A DNA stretch of 64,000 bases from NCBI RefSeq assembly GCF_003955665.1, contig NZ_RXHU01000011.1:62001-126000 (forward strand), in the 5' to 3' direction. The DNA comes from Paenibacillus whitsoniae (GTDB lineage: Bacteria > Bacillota > Bacilli > Paenibacillales > NBRC-103111). The translations under genes were made by a program, and so were the position numbers. The notes beneath the pieces are model-generated. The model ran no database searches. It saw only the letters and a program-made list of their open reading frames with translations, and was not told where the DNA came from. Below are positions 27,810-37,095 of this stretch, piece by piece; positions within the stretch are counted from its first letter, which is position 1; each line of letters opens with the position of its first letter.

Positions 27810-30800
27810 TTATTTCACTTGTAACGGTGCGATCATTTCGAGAAGGCGGTTGGCATTGGCCGCATCGATCGTTTTGCTGCTTTGTGCCTGAAGCCACTTT
27901 TCCAAGGCATGGAGTGCCGGAAAGCGCTCGGAATGGGAGGCCTTTTGAATGACCGAAACCAATACCATCATCGTTGTATACGTATGCTCAGAGCGAATCC
28001 AGCCTTGCTGTTTGGCGTAGATGACCGCTTCATCCAAATGCTCGATGTCCATATTGACCTGGAGGGTATACGTTTGCTGCAAAAGGTGGCCAACCTGATC
28101 CGATGCGCGAACCGTAACGGTATGACGACCGACGGATAAACTCAACGGCTCTGCCGTATAGGGGAGGGGTACAGGTTGACCATCCAGCGTGACCGTGGAG
28201 CTGTTCACACCGCTTCCTGCGTCTGTGATTTGAAAATCGAGCCGAACCGGATCTGTCGCATACACCGACATCGTTACAGTCGGGACGATCCGAGGTGCGG
28301 AGAGATCGATCTGGACGCTCGCCGTTCGCTGCTGCTCCTGATTGCCCGCTGCATCGATACTGTAATACGTCAGGGTGTGAGTACCCTCCGTCTCAATCTC
28401 AACGGTGGTGCCTTCCGCAAATGCGCCGTCGTCGATGCGATAAAACGTATGGGCGACACCCGAATCCGCATCTGCCGCAGTCAAATGAACGGTCTGCTCC
28501 TCCGTCTGCCAGCCGCTTCGCGCATCGTCGGTTGTAACGGGAGGCGTCGTATCCATACGCTGCCCGCCAATATACATTTCATTGATATTGTTCCACGTAT
28601 CTTTGGAGTTGCCCTTGCCGTTGTACTTGATATATCTCGCGTTTACAGCCCCGAATGGGAAAATTTCCAACCCGGCCGTTTTTCCGCTGCTCTTTCCGCT
28701 ATAGACCGTCGTCCATGTTGTTCCATCCTCGGATACCTGCAGATCGAAGATATAGCGGTCGACATCCCCTTTCAAAAAAGCAATGACAGCCGAGCGAACC
28801 GGCCGAATGTCGCCCAAATCAAATTGTATCCACTGTGTGGTGCCTTTTGCTGCATACCTTGTAGTCAAGTCGCCGTCGATGGCCATGCTCGGCGGGAAGC
28901 TGGCATGATAGCCTGCGCTGGCGGTTACACTCTGAATCGGGAAGGAAATGAATCGGTCCGGCACTTCCCCATAGATGGGGAACCCGGTCAGCTTTACTTC
29001 GTACTTCGATTGCAAATACGGATCCAGGCGGTCTTTCACCGTCACGACGGCCGTTCCAAATACGTCTTGCGGCTGGGCAATTTCCACCACATGCTCGCTC
29101 GTCGCACTAATCGTCGGGATAACCTTCGTACCTAGCGGGACCGCAACTGAATACGTATGTGTGCCTGGGGAAAAGCCTGGGACCGACACGCCGTTCACTT
29201 GCAAATCCGTCAGCTTGGGTTGAAGCGCTTCGATGGGCGGCGTCGCGCTTTTGGACAGCACCACCTGGTCCAAACGTGCACCGTCGCCTAATCCGCGAAT
29301 GGTCAGGAGATGCAAGCCATCGCTGAGCGGGAAAGTCTGTGCCACTGTTGTCCAGCCCCAGTCGGATGCCTGGATCGGGAGGGCAGCTTCCGGCCCGCCA
29401 TCCAGCGACACCATAAAGCTGCCGCCCGGCGCTGCGCCGTGGTCGCCTGCGGCGCCGAAAGCATGCAGGTACACCTGGCCGCCATGTGCAACATTCAGGC
29501 TATACGTGAGCTCGGATGCCGTATCGTCAGGCGCTTGCATGTAGGCGCCTTTGAAGCAGCTATCGCAAACGGCCCGCGTAAATCGGCCAATGCGGCTGGA
29601 GTACGTCTCCGCTTCCATAGCCGGAGACAAATCGGCATCGACATTGCGCGTCCAGCTCCGGTGGTCCTTCACCCACATGACACGGGCAAAATAAATCGGA
29701 CTTGTCAGCGTGGTGCTCATATAATATGGATTCGCCAGCAACTGGTACGTAGCCGGGTCGGGATCATAAGGAGCAATATGCAAATACTCGCTCCACAGAT
29801 TGGTCAACGTACAGGTCGTTGGCAGCCCGTCCACTTTGCAATAGAAATTGCCGCTGCCGTTCGAGATCACATAGCGGATCGTGTTGGACAGCTTCATGAG
29901 TGTATCCAATGTCACCCCATATTTGCCCCGTTCGTAAGCTCGTGTCATCCCCATGACATCATTAGCGGCATGGACGCCGTCCGCATCCTCGACTTTACCG
30001 AAGTAATCCGCCACATACCACCATTTGTACACCTCATGCCCGTTCACTTGATATGGCTGCAAGGAGCTCGTGAACCAATCGATGGAAGCTTGGATGATGC
30101 TGTCATACAAATTGACTCTCGCCTGATCATCGGCAAGCAGCTCATGCGCTTCCGCCAATCGCATGAACCCGTTGTTCATCATCATTTGCTGATTCCATGG
30201 AATCGGGGTATTCGGTGCTGCGCTTCCCGTTGTACTCCAGCGGGGATCCTCCGGCCAATATTGGCGCAGCGTATCCGGTTTCACAAAATTCGGGATCATG
30301 TACGTGTCGATCGTCTGATCCAGCTCCGCAACGTAAGCCTTCGCCCGCTGCAGATAGGTTTCACCGTACGCAGCACTGTTGCCGAAGGGCACGACCTGAT
30401 TCCAAATGCTTTTATTTTCCAAAATCAGCTTGGCGCTATACGCAATATGACCGATAACGTCGCCATTCTCACTTCCCGAGTACCCTTCGATGACTAAGCC
30501 GTCGCTGTTGACTTCGCCGATTTTTTTATTCGGCCAGACGAGCTCGCGGTTCCCGTTCCATAACACCCGACCGGTATCCGGGTTGTTGCGGGCCGACAGC
30601 ATAAGTTCTGAGAATCGGATCATCTGATCCAGAATCTCCGTATCTCCGCTGATCTCATACATATACCCCATGGCCTCTACATTTTGGCCGCTTGGGCCAT
30701 AAACAAAATCGTTTCCGAGATTGCTCACCGGAGGTGTGACGGAAGAGGATAAGATATATTGTTTAAAAGAATCAATTTCCTCCTTCGTCACAGGTCCCGT

Positions 30801-30935
30801 CAGGCTGTTCACCACCATCGGCATCCCCGCCGCAGCGGATGCTTGAGAGGCTGATGCCCCCCACATCCCGGTCCCCAGCAGCGTCAGGGTCATTCCATAA
30901 ATGGCTAGCTTTTTCCTTGCTGCAGACAACATCAT
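27810..30935 (-). CDS. Secreted multidomain protein, paralogue of 31127-33463, probable polysaccharide-active enzyme
   Basis: A protein of 1041 residues. It has a signal peptide (to about ASASQASAAA) and an N-terminal module (about 40-430) that looks helical, with GQNVEAMGYMYEISGDTEIL, NGDVIGHIAYSAKLILENK and PWNQQMMMNNGFMRLAEAH. It is shared with the neighbouring gene. Next come a CBM35/CBM6-like domain (440-560), a cadherin-like bacterial Ig domain (570-650), an F5/8-type discoidin CBM32 (665-790), an OmpL47-like domain (795-880), another Ig-like domain (880-960) and a helical FIVAR-like tail. I do not recognise the family of the N-terminal module; its layout suggests an alpha/alpha-toroid lyase or glycosidase. 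A cre-like site lies 22 bases upstream of ATG 30935. Confidence 0.8.
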   Translation of the reverse strand: MMLSAARKKLAIYGMTLTLLGTGMWGASASQASAAAGMPMVVNSLTGPVTKEEIDSFKQYILSSSVTPPVSNLGNDFVYGPSGQNVEAMGYMYEISGDTEILDQMIRFSELMLSARNNPDTGRVLWNGNRELVWPNKKIGEVNSDGLVIEGYSGSENGDVIGHIAYSAKLILENKSIWNQVVPFGNSAAYGETYLQRAKAYVAELDQTIDTYMIPNFVKPDTLRQYWPEDPRWSTTGSAAPNTPIPWNQQMMMNNGFMRLAEAHELLADDQARVNLYDSIIQASIDWFTSSLQPYQVNGHEVYKWWYVADYFGKVEDADGVHAANDVMGMTRAYERGKYGVTLDTLMKLSNTIRYVISNGSGNFYCKVDGLPTTCTLTNLWSEYLHIAPYDPDPATYQLLANPYYMSTTLTSPIYFARVMWVKDHRSWTRNVDADLSPAMEAETYSSRIGRFTRAVCDSCFKGAYMQAPDDTASELTYSLNVAHGGQVYLHAFGAAGDHGAAPGGSFMVSLDGGPEAALPIQASDWGWTTVAQTFPLSDGLHLLTIRGLGDGARLDQVVLSKSATPPIEALQPKLTDLQVNGVSVPGFSPGTHTYSVAVPLGTKVIPTISATSEHVVEIAQPQDVFGTAVVTVKDRLDPYLQSKYEVKLTGFPIYGEVPDRFISFPIQSVTASAGYHASFPPSMAIDGDLTTRYAAKGTTQWIQFDLGDIRPVRSAVIAFLKGDVDRYIFDLQVSEDGTTWTTVYSGKSSGKTAGLEIFPFGAVNARYIKYNGKGNSKDTWNNINEMYIGGQRMDTTPPVTTDDARSGWQTEEQTVHLTAADADSGVAHTFYRIDDGAFAEGTTVEIETEGTHTLTYYSIDAAGNQEQQRTASVQIDLSAPRIVPTVTMSVYATDPVRLDFQITDAGSGVNSSTVTLDGQPVPLPYTAEPLSLSVGRHTVTVRASDQVGHLLQQTYTLQVNMDIEHLDEAVIYAKQQGWIRSEHTYTTMMVLVSVIQKASHSERFPALHALEKWLQAQSSKTIDAANANRLLEMIAPLQVK

Positions 30936-30957
30936 GCTTCCTCCTTCAATATCCATT

Positions 30958-30971
30958 TGAAAACGCTCTCA
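30958..30971. promoter_or_regulatory. cre-like site TGAAAACGCTCTCA
   Basis: It matches the CcpA cre consensus TGWAANCGNTNWCA closely, with a central CG and outer TG/CA. It lies between the start codon and the probable promoter of the secreted protein gene, a position expected to give glucose repression. Confidence 0.5.
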
Positions 30972-31085
30972 CAACAGCTTCTGCTTCCCACAGAACGCTT
31001 GCTGTTGCTTCGATCATAAAAGAACAGCAATACTCGTTCATCATGGTGATTTAAGGAACTATGAAACAAATTTACGTTCCGGCAA

Positions 31086-31123
31086 CAAACACCGCACAAC
31101 CTCTTGAGGCTGTGCGGTGTTTG
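31086..31123 (-). terminator. Strong terminator after the second secreted paralogue gene
   Basis: CAAACACCGCACA and TGTGCGGTGTTTG pair perfectly (13 bp), with further pairing of CCTC and GAGG inside. It lies 4 bases after the stop codon at 31127. Confidence 0.8.
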
Positions 31124-31126
31124 GTT

Positions 31127-33463
31127 CTACGGCGTATACACTTCGATTTCATTAATGGTCGGCACGGCGCTTGCCGTGCTGACATACAGCCGAACATAAC
31201 GCATCGTCACCGGTGAAAAACTGATCGTTTTGCTCGCGCCGAGCGTCGTTCCCGACGTGCCGGGAATGTCTGTAAACGTGCTGCCGTCGGAGGAAGATTG
31301 CAGTTTATACGAGGTTACGCGCTGATACGTCGTTTCTTTGACAATCACTTGGTTCACCGCCATGGCCGAGCCAAGATCGACGCTGATCCATTGATTGGCT
31401 GTCGATCCGCTTGAGGCTGACCAGCGTGTGGCCGTATCCCCATCAAATGCATTCGCAGCGGGATAAGAAGTGCTCCACGTCGTGGAAGCGCTGTATGCTT
31501 TGCCAAGCGCCGCATTGCCCCCGGCTGCGAGCGTCGTAGCGCTTGTCGTGCTGCTTGCGGCCGAGCTATTGCCTGCCGCATCCCTGGCTTTAATCGTGTA
31601 GCTGTAAGCCGTTGATGCCGCTAAGCCGGTGTCGCTATACGAGGTGGAGGCTGCCGATCCGACCAGCGTACCGCCACGGTAGACGTCATATCCGGTGACG
31701 CCGACGTTATCCGTCGAAGCGTTCCAGCTCAGATTGATTTGGGAGGAAGAGGAAGCCAAAGCCGTCACGCCAGTCGGAACGGTCGGTGCTTGCGTATCCG
31801 AACCGCCGGAAGTCGTCATTCGGTAAACCTCCATTTCGTCAATCGTTGGCACATCGCTCGCAGACGTTACAAACAGTCGCAAATATCTTGCGCTGACGCC
31901 CGTAAAGTTAATCGTTTTGCTCGCTCCAATGGTCGTCCCTGCCGTTCCGGCAATATCCGTGAACGTCGTCCCGTCGTTGGACGACTGCAGCTTGTAAGCG
32001 GTCACCCGCTGGAAGGACGCTTCCTTCACCATCACCTGATCAAACGTCGTACTCGTGCCAAAGTCGACACTTAGCCACTGATTGGTCAGCGATCCACTCG
32101 CTGCCGACCAGCGTGTAGATGTACTGCCGTCGAACGCTTTATCCGCCGCATAGGAAGCGCTCCATGTCGTTGATGCGCTGTATGTTTTGCCGAGGGCGAG
32201 ATTGCTTGCACTGCCGCCCTGGTTCAGTTGTTTTTTCACCCACATGAGGCGGGAGTACGTCGCCATACTCGTGCTCGTCATATTTTGCAAGCTCGCATTG
32301 GCTAACGTCGTATACATATCGGGCCGCAGCGCAGCCAGGAACAGATTGCCGTTGCGAGGGTACGTCGTCGGCGCTCCGTGGCCCGTTCCGTCCGTGCCAT
32401 CGACGCGTCCCGCATAATCGTTCGCACTGCGCATCATCACATCGGCGTACATATTGGCGAACGGCATCATCATGCTCGCCGTAATGCCGTAGCGTCCGCT
32501 GAGGAAGGCCCGGTAGAAACCGGCGACGTCGAGGCTCGCGTGATTGGAGTCTTCGCCGCCCAGCAGCGTCGGATTGTAGCCCCAGTTATATGTCGTATTG
32601 CCTTTGCTGTTCGTGTACGTCTGCTTCGCTGTATCATTGCTGAAAAACCAGTTCAGGTTCGTCTGGACAATGTTGTCGTATTGAGAAACCAGCGTTGGAT
32701 TATCGCCAATGATGGCATGTGCGGCTGCCAGATTCTGCAAACCGTAGGAAATCATCATTTGCTGATTCCACGGCATAATCGCTCCGGTCATATAGGGGGA
32801 TTGAGCGGAAAAATAATATTTATTGCCTTGGGAAAGATCCAGCAGCGACGGCAAGATAAACTGGTTGACCACGTAGTCTGCCTCATTCACAAATGTGGCC
32901 GCGCGCTGTCTGTATGTCGCGCCATGCCCGTAAGTATCGGTCACGGGGACCGTCGTGTTCCAAATCGCCGGTGTCTGCAGAATCAGCTTCCCGCAGTAGG
33001 CGAGATGCCCGACAGGGTCGCCATTTGCCGAGTCGGCGGAAGCGGTGCCGGTGTTATTGCCCGGCCAAACCGGAGCAATCGTATTCGTCCAGACAGTGCG
33101 CTGACCGTAAGGGGCAGGAAGAAGATCGTTGCGCTGGGACAGCAGCACATCGCAGAAGTAAATCATCCGGTCCAGAATGGCCGTATCACCCGTCAGCTCA
33201 TACATGAGCCCCAGCGCCTTGATGTTCTCGCCGCTTTTACCTTGGGCATACTCGCCTTGCATAGAGCCGGTATTCGGCCAGACAACAGGCTCGACCGTCT
33301 GCATGTACGCCTTAAACGAATTAATTTCGTTCTGGGTAATCGGCCCTGTCAAGCTGTCCACCGTCATGGGGTCTGCGGCTCTCGCCACCGTCCATGGAAA
33401 CAACCCGACCACCAGCGCAAACAGCAAACCGATTACGAGCACCCGCTTCCGTTGTATCCGCAT
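31127..33463 (-). CDS. Secreted CBM32-FN3-CBM32 protein with unrecognised N-terminal module
   Basis: A 778-residue protein with a signal peptide ending near TVARAADP. Residues 30-415 are homologous to the N-terminal module of the gene at 27810: SLTGPITQNEINSFKAYM, GENIKALGLMYELTGDTAIL, GHLAYCGKLILQTPAIWN and PWNQQMMISYGLQNLAAAH. Then follow a CBM32/discoidin domain (about 420-550), an FN3 domain (555-645) and a second CBM32 very similar to the first (650-778). Both CBM32 share ALGK-YSASTTWS and YKLQSS-DG-TFTDI. No dockerin or SLH. ATG 33463 has AGAGGG upstream. It is likely a secreted polysaccharide lyase or glycosidase of uncharacterised family. Confidence 0.8.
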   Translation of the reverse strand: MRIQRKRVLVIGLLFALVVGLFPWTVARAADPMTVDSLTGPITQNEINSFKAYMQTVEPVVWPNTGSMQGEYAQGKSGENIKALGLMYELTGDTAILDRMIYFCDVLLSQRNDLLPAPYGQRTVWTNTIAPVWPGNNTGTASADSANGDPVGHLAYCGKLILQTPAIWNTTVPVTDTYGHGATYRQRAATFVNEADYVVNQFILPSLLDLSQGNKYYFSAQSPYMTGAIMPWNQQMMISYGLQNLAAAHAIIGDNPTLVSQYDNIVQTNLNWFFSNDTAKQTYTNSKGNTTYNWGYNPTLLGGEDSNHASLDVAGFYRAFLSGRYGITASMMMPFANMYADVMMRSANDYAGRVDGTDGTGHGAPTTYPRNGNLFLAALRPDMYTTLANASLQNMTSTSMATYSRLMWVKKQLNQGGSASNLALGKTYSASTTWSASYAADKAFDGSTSTRWSAASGSLTNQWLSVDFGTSTTFDQVMVKEASFQRVTAYKLQSSNDGTTFTDIAGTAGTTIGASKTINFTGVSARYLRLFVTSASDVPTIDEMEVYRMTTSGGSDTQAPTVPTGVTALASSSSQINLSWNASTDNVGVTGYDVYRGGTLVGSAASTSYSDTGLAASTAYSYTIKARDAAGNSSAASSTTSATTLAAGGNAALGKAYSASTTWSTSYPAANAFDGDTATRWSASSGSTANQWISVDLGSAMAVNQVIVKETTYQRVTSYKLQSSSDGSTFTDIPGTSGTTLGASKTISFSPVTMRYVRLYVSTASAVPTINEIEVYTP

Positions 33464-33530
33464 TACAATTCCCTCTTTCATCGTCTCCATCGGCTGGAGG
33501 AATGGCTGATATTGCTTCTCTTCCTACATA

Positions 33531-33544
33531 ATAAAGCGATTTCA
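33531..33544. promoter_or_regulatory. Weak cre-like site
   Basis: On the minus strand TGAAATCGCTTTAT, which differs from the cre consensus in the last two bases. It lies 68 bases upstream of the secreted paralogue start at 33463 and may give catabolite control. Confidence 0.3.
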
Positions 33545-33586
33545 TAAAAGTGGGAATTCGTGCAGCTAACGACAATTAGAATAATA

Positions 33587-34399
33587 TTAACTTTTCGACT
33601 GGCGAAACTCGGACGGCGAGACGCCCACGTGCTTTTTAAATGCGGCAGAAAAATGCGATGGATCCTGAAAGCCTGTCATTTTCGCAACTTCATGAATCGA
33701 GATCGCCGAGCAAACAAGCAATTCCTTGGCCTTTTCCAATCTCCGGTCAAATATGTACTTCATCGGCGAGACGCCAAGATGCGACTTAAACAATCGGATA
33801 AAGTAATTCGGATGAAAATAGGCATATTGCGATAAATCGTGGATGCTTAGCTCCTTGTTCAGATTCGCATCGATATATTGAATCGTTTCAATGAGTTTGG
33901 ACAGAGAAGGCATACTTGCATCGCGCTCTGATTTTCGATCGGCATGATCGATATAATAGGCGATCAGCTCCTGCAGAGCCGATTGAATTTTGAGGGATGC
34001 GGTCAAGGTGGAATGCGAACTGTGCTGAATTAATTGTTGAAAATGGCCGACCACAACCGACGGGTGCTGTACGGAAATGATGGCTGGCAGGCGCAGTGCG
34101 CGAAAGAGCGGATGAAAATCAAGATTGGAGGTGAAATGGCACCAGTACATGGTATAGGGAGAAGCCTGGGTGACGGTATAGCTCTGGATGACGCCGGCAG
34201 GCGCAAAAAACAGCTGCCCCTTCTGCGGGGCGTAGGCTGTGCCATTGACCGTAATTTGGCCAAATCCATCGCTAATATAATAAAGTTTATGATAACCGGG
34301 AATAAAATCGTTCCGCTCCCAAGTTGGCGGGCAGACGGAATGCTTAGCACCGAGCAGACTCATTTTCAAATGGTAAAATAAATGACTTGTCAGCTGCAT
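33587..34399 (-). CDS. AraC-family regulator with cupin sensor domain
   Basis: A 270-residue protein. An N-terminal AraC_binding cupin (about 5-150, with GQITVNGTAYAPQKGQLFF and TMYWCHF) is followed by a C-terminal double helix-turn-helix (165-270: NKELSIHDLSQYAYFHPNYF, VAKMTGFQDPSHFSAAFKKHVGVSPSEF). ATG 34399 is preferred over an upstream GTG that directly abuts the GGAGG site. It sits between the ABC importer operon and the two secreted paralogues, all on the minus strand, and probably activates one or both in response to a sugar. Confidence 0.93.
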   Translation of the reverse strand: MQLTSHLFYHLKMSLLGAKHSVCPPTWERNDFIPGYHKLYYISDGFGQITVNGTAYAPQKGQLFFAPAGVIQSYTVTQASPYTMYWCHFTSNLDFHPLFRALRLPAIISVQHPSVVVGHFQQLIQHSSHSTLTASLKIQSALQELIAYYIDHADRKSERDASMPSLSKLIETIQYIDANLNKELSIHDLSQYAYFHPNYFIRLFKSHLGVSPMKYIFDRRLEKAKELLVCSAISIHEVAKMTGFQDPSHFSAAFKKHVGVSPSEFRQSKS

Positions 34400-34440
34400 A
34401 ACCGCCACCTCCTTTACGGTACGTTCGCATGGAAGGAAAA

Positions 34441-34469
34441 AGCCCCACCCGGTTGCGGAGGGCGGAGCT
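34441..34469 (-). terminator. Terminator of the ABC importer operon
   Basis: On the minus strand AGCTCCGCCC pairs with GGGTGGGGCT (two G-U pairs) around a short loop, followed by TTTTTCC. It lies 10 bases after the binding-protein stop codon. Confidence 0.7.
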
Positions 34470-34478
34470 TACTTGCTG

Positions 34479-36128
34479 TTATTTTTTCAAAGCGTCAAAC
34501 GCGGTTTGATAGATCTGCAAGTATCTAGGCAGCTTCATATTATCCAGATTTTTCAAATATTCATCCCATTTCTTATCGATGTCCATATCCCCGATGATCA
34601 TGCGCGCCGTCGTTTCTTTGCGGTAATCCTCGATCGTTTTGCTGATATTGGCGATTTCGTCCGTCTGCTCATTCGTAAAGTTCAGCGTTGGAATGATTTT
34701 CTTCGGATCCGGTTTGTACGGCTCGTATTTCGTTAGCGTTTCTTTGTAGAGGATATCCTCGAGCGGATTTTTCGGGTCGGCCGTTTGCCCCAGGCGCCAT
34801 TCGTTGGTTCGCAGGGAAGGACCGACCTGCCCCCATGTTGCGTTCTTTGCGCCAGGTGCGGAGGTGCCCAGAACGGAATATTTGGCCGGCTTGCCGTTGA
34901 TGCCGATGTCATTCGGCCCCGCCGTTTTCCATTCCAGATCCGGTCTGCCGAGGACAGCGCGATTCGTCGCTTCTTCTGTGTACAGGAAGTCCGCCAACCG
35001 CAGCGCGATTTCAGGGTTCTTGGCTTTATTCGTAATGACGAAGGAACCGGTTGTGATGCCTTGCGGAATATACTTTGAAGCCTGAACGCCTTTCGGTCCC
35101 TTGAGGGGTGGAACGGCGACATAATCTTTCCAGCGTGTACCGTCCTGCGTATTGAACACCGTCGGATTCTGAGCGGCAATGACGCCTAAAATTTCAGCAT
35201 CCGGATTCTCGCCTAATTTGCGAAGCTGGTTGCGGTCTTGCGTCAAGGACTGCGGATCGATCAAGCCTTCTTTAAACAGTTTGTTGATGTATTTCAAGCC
35301 TTCTTTATACTCAGGCTGCGTATAGGCTGCGGTAATTTTGCCATCCTTCAGAAACTGCATGTTGCGATCGCTGTCAATGAACGCTTCCATGAGGAACGTA
35401 TCGATGTACGAGTTGGCGATATTCGCGCCGACGAAAGGCAGCTCATCTGCTTTTTTGTTGCCGTTCGGATCTTTCGTTTTAAACGCTTTCAGGACTTCAT
35501 AAAATTCATCGGTTGTCGTCGGCATCTTCAGGCCTAGCGCATCGAGCCACTTCTGATTAATCCACAGCTTGGTGCTGTGCATACAGTGGAAGCATTCGTT
35601 CACGGAAGGCATACCATAAATGTTGCCATCGGCAGCGGTTGAAAGCTCCTTCGTATACGGCAGCGCTGCAAACATTTTTTTCGTTTCAACGCCATATTTG
35701 TCAATCAGCTTATTCAGCGGAATAAATACGCCGTCTTTTCCGTACAGAGACAGCTGCACAGGGTCGATATTAAAGCCGAGATACACATCCGGGTAATCCC
35801 CGCTGGCCATTGAAATGTTCAGCTTTTGCTTAGGGTCCGTAGCTACGTCCCATTCGATGTGTATGTTCGTTTTTTCTTCCAGCCATTTCGTAAATTCATT
35901 CGTAGCAAAGTTCTCTACATTCGGGCTCGTTCGCGACATCACCTTGAGGGTCGTTTTCTCTTTCGTGATCGGCAGCACGCCCGGCGGGTTCACAACCTCA
36001 TTTGAAGCGGTGGACGCTGGCTGTTTCGAGGCATCCGCTGTGGTTTGTGTCGTCTGGCAGCCGCTTAATACAACGGTTGCTGACAAGCCTATGGCGAGTG
36101 CAATACCCCCTATTTTCTTCCCTTTCAT
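34479..36128 (-). CDS. Sugar ABC transporter substrate-binding lipoprotein (LplA-like)
   Basis: A 549-residue lipoprotein precursor with lipobox VLSGC and acylated Cys24, then a Thr/Ser/Ala spacer. The mature part is a family 1 extracellular solute-binding protein (LKVMSRTSPNVENF, MASGDYPDVYLG, GIFVITNKAKNPEIA-type region near 390). ATG 36128 has GGGAGG 7 bases upstream. It is the last gene of the operon after two permeases. The 550-residue size and LplB/LplC-type partners are typical of Paenibacillus oligosaccharide importers. The cognate ATPase (MsmX-like) is not encoded here and is usually shared. Confidence 0.94.
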   Translation of the reverse strand: MKGKKIGGIALAIGLSATVVLSGCQTTQTTADASKQPASTASNEVVNPPGVLPITKEKTTLKVMSRTSPNVENFATNEFTKWLEEKTNIHIEWDVATDPKQKLNISMASGDYPDVYLGFNIDPVQLSLYGKDGVFIPLNKLIDKYGVETKKMFAALPYTKELSTAADGNIYGMPSVNECFHCMHSTKLWINQKWLDALGLKMPTTTDEFYEVLKAFKTKDPNGNKKADELPFVGANIANSYIDTFLMEAFIDSDRNMQFLKDGKITAAYTQPEYKEGLKYINKLFKEGLIDPQSLTQDRNQLRKLGENPDAEILGVIAAQNPTVFNTQDGTRWKDYVAVPPLKGPKGVQASKYIPQGITTGSFVITNKAKNPEIALRLADFLYTEEATNRAVLGRPDLEWKTAGPNDIGINGKPAKYSVLGTSAPGAKNATWGQVGPSLRTNEWRLGQTADPKNPLEDILYKETLTKYEPYKPDPKKIIPTLNFTNEQTDEIANISKTIEDYRKETTARMIIGDMDIDKKWDEYLKNLDNMKLPRYLQIYQTAFDALKK

Positions 36129-36165
36129 GTGCAATCCTCCCTTTTTCATCTATGGAATGGACTGG

Positions 36166-37080
36166 CTACCCTTTTAGAGAGCCGATCATCATGCCCTTAA
36201 CAAAGTGACGCTGGATAAACGGATAAATGACAAGCACTGGAATCGTGGACACGACGATTAAGGAGTATTTGAGCAGCTCCCGCATGCCTTCCCGCTGGGC
36301 CGCACCGACAACGTCGGTAATGATTTCCTCATCGAACGTGTTCTTCACGAGCACATCCCTAAGAATAATTTGAAGCGGGAATAAATCCGGCGACTTCAAG
36401 TAAAGCAGTGCCGCAAAGTAGGTATTCCAATGCCCGACCGCGTAAAATAAGGAGAGCACGGCGATAATCGGCACCGATAAGGGCGCGACGATTTTGATCA
36501 AAAACTTGTAATCGCTGCAGCCGTCCAAATGAGCCGCTTCCAGGATTTCATCCGGAATGGTCGTTTGAAAATAGGTCCGGGCAATAATCACGCTCATAAC
36601 GCTCATGAGCCCTGGAACAATCAATGCCCAGCGGGTATCCAGCAGGCCGAGGCTTTTGATCAGCAAATAGTTCGGAATGAGTCCCCCGCCAAACATCATC
36701 GTGAATACGAACACCGCCATAATGACATTGCGGATAAAAAAATCTTTGCGTGACAGCGGATAGGCCGCCATCAGCGTTACCATGACGTTAAAGAACGTCC
36801 CGACCACGGCGTAATAGATGGAATTCCCGAAACCTACCCACACTTGCTTATTCTTGAACACAGCCTCGTACCCTTGCAGGTTGAACTCCACAGGCCACAG
36901 CCACACCCTGCCTGAAATGACGGCGTTCGAGGAGCTGAAGGATGCGCTTAGGACATAGACGAGCGGGTATAAGACCGAGAGTGTAAACAGAATTAAAACC
37001 GTGTAGTTCAGAACGTTAAAGATACGATCGCCTTTCGATTCTTGAATGCTGGCCGATTTAACCGCTTTCACTGATTTCAA
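36166..37080 (-). CDS. Sugar ABC transporter permease (YtcP/LplC-like, MalG type)
   Basis: A 304-residue protein with six membrane segments. The EAA loop EAAHLDGCSDYKFLIKIVAPLS contacts the ATPase. The C-terminus FVKGMMIGSLKG is the hallmark of this permease type. I place the start at TTG 37080 with AAAGGAGG eight bases upstream; the GTG three codons earlier would directly touch that site. It is 16 bases after the partner permease, in one operon with the binding protein at 34479. Confidence 0.94.
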   Translation of the reverse strand: MKSVKAVKSASIQESKGDRIFNVLNYTVLILFTLSVLYPLVYVLSASFSSSNAVISGRVWLWPVEFNLQGYEAVFKNKQVWVGFGNSIYYAVVGTFFNVMVTLMAAYPLSRKDFFIRNVIMAVFVFTMMFGGGLIPNYLLIKSLGLLDTRWALIVPGLMSVMSVIIARTYFQTTIPDEILEAAHLDGCSDYKFLIKIVAPLSVPIIAVLSLFYAVGHWNTYFAALLYLKSPDLFPLQIILRDVLVKNTFDEEIITDVVGAAQREGMRELLKYSLIVVSTIPVLVIYPFIQRHFVKGMMIGSLKG

Positions 37081-37095
37081 ACGATACACCCTCCT

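Noticed and set aside
29310-30497. A 395-codon open frame on the plus strand
   Set aside because: It lies wholly antisense to the secreted modular protein gene, has no ribosome site and a composition (many Arg/His/Ile) typical of a shadow frame.
32378-33547. A 389-codon open frame on the plus strand
   Set aside because: Antisense to the second secreted paralogue, no family resemblance, no ribosome site.
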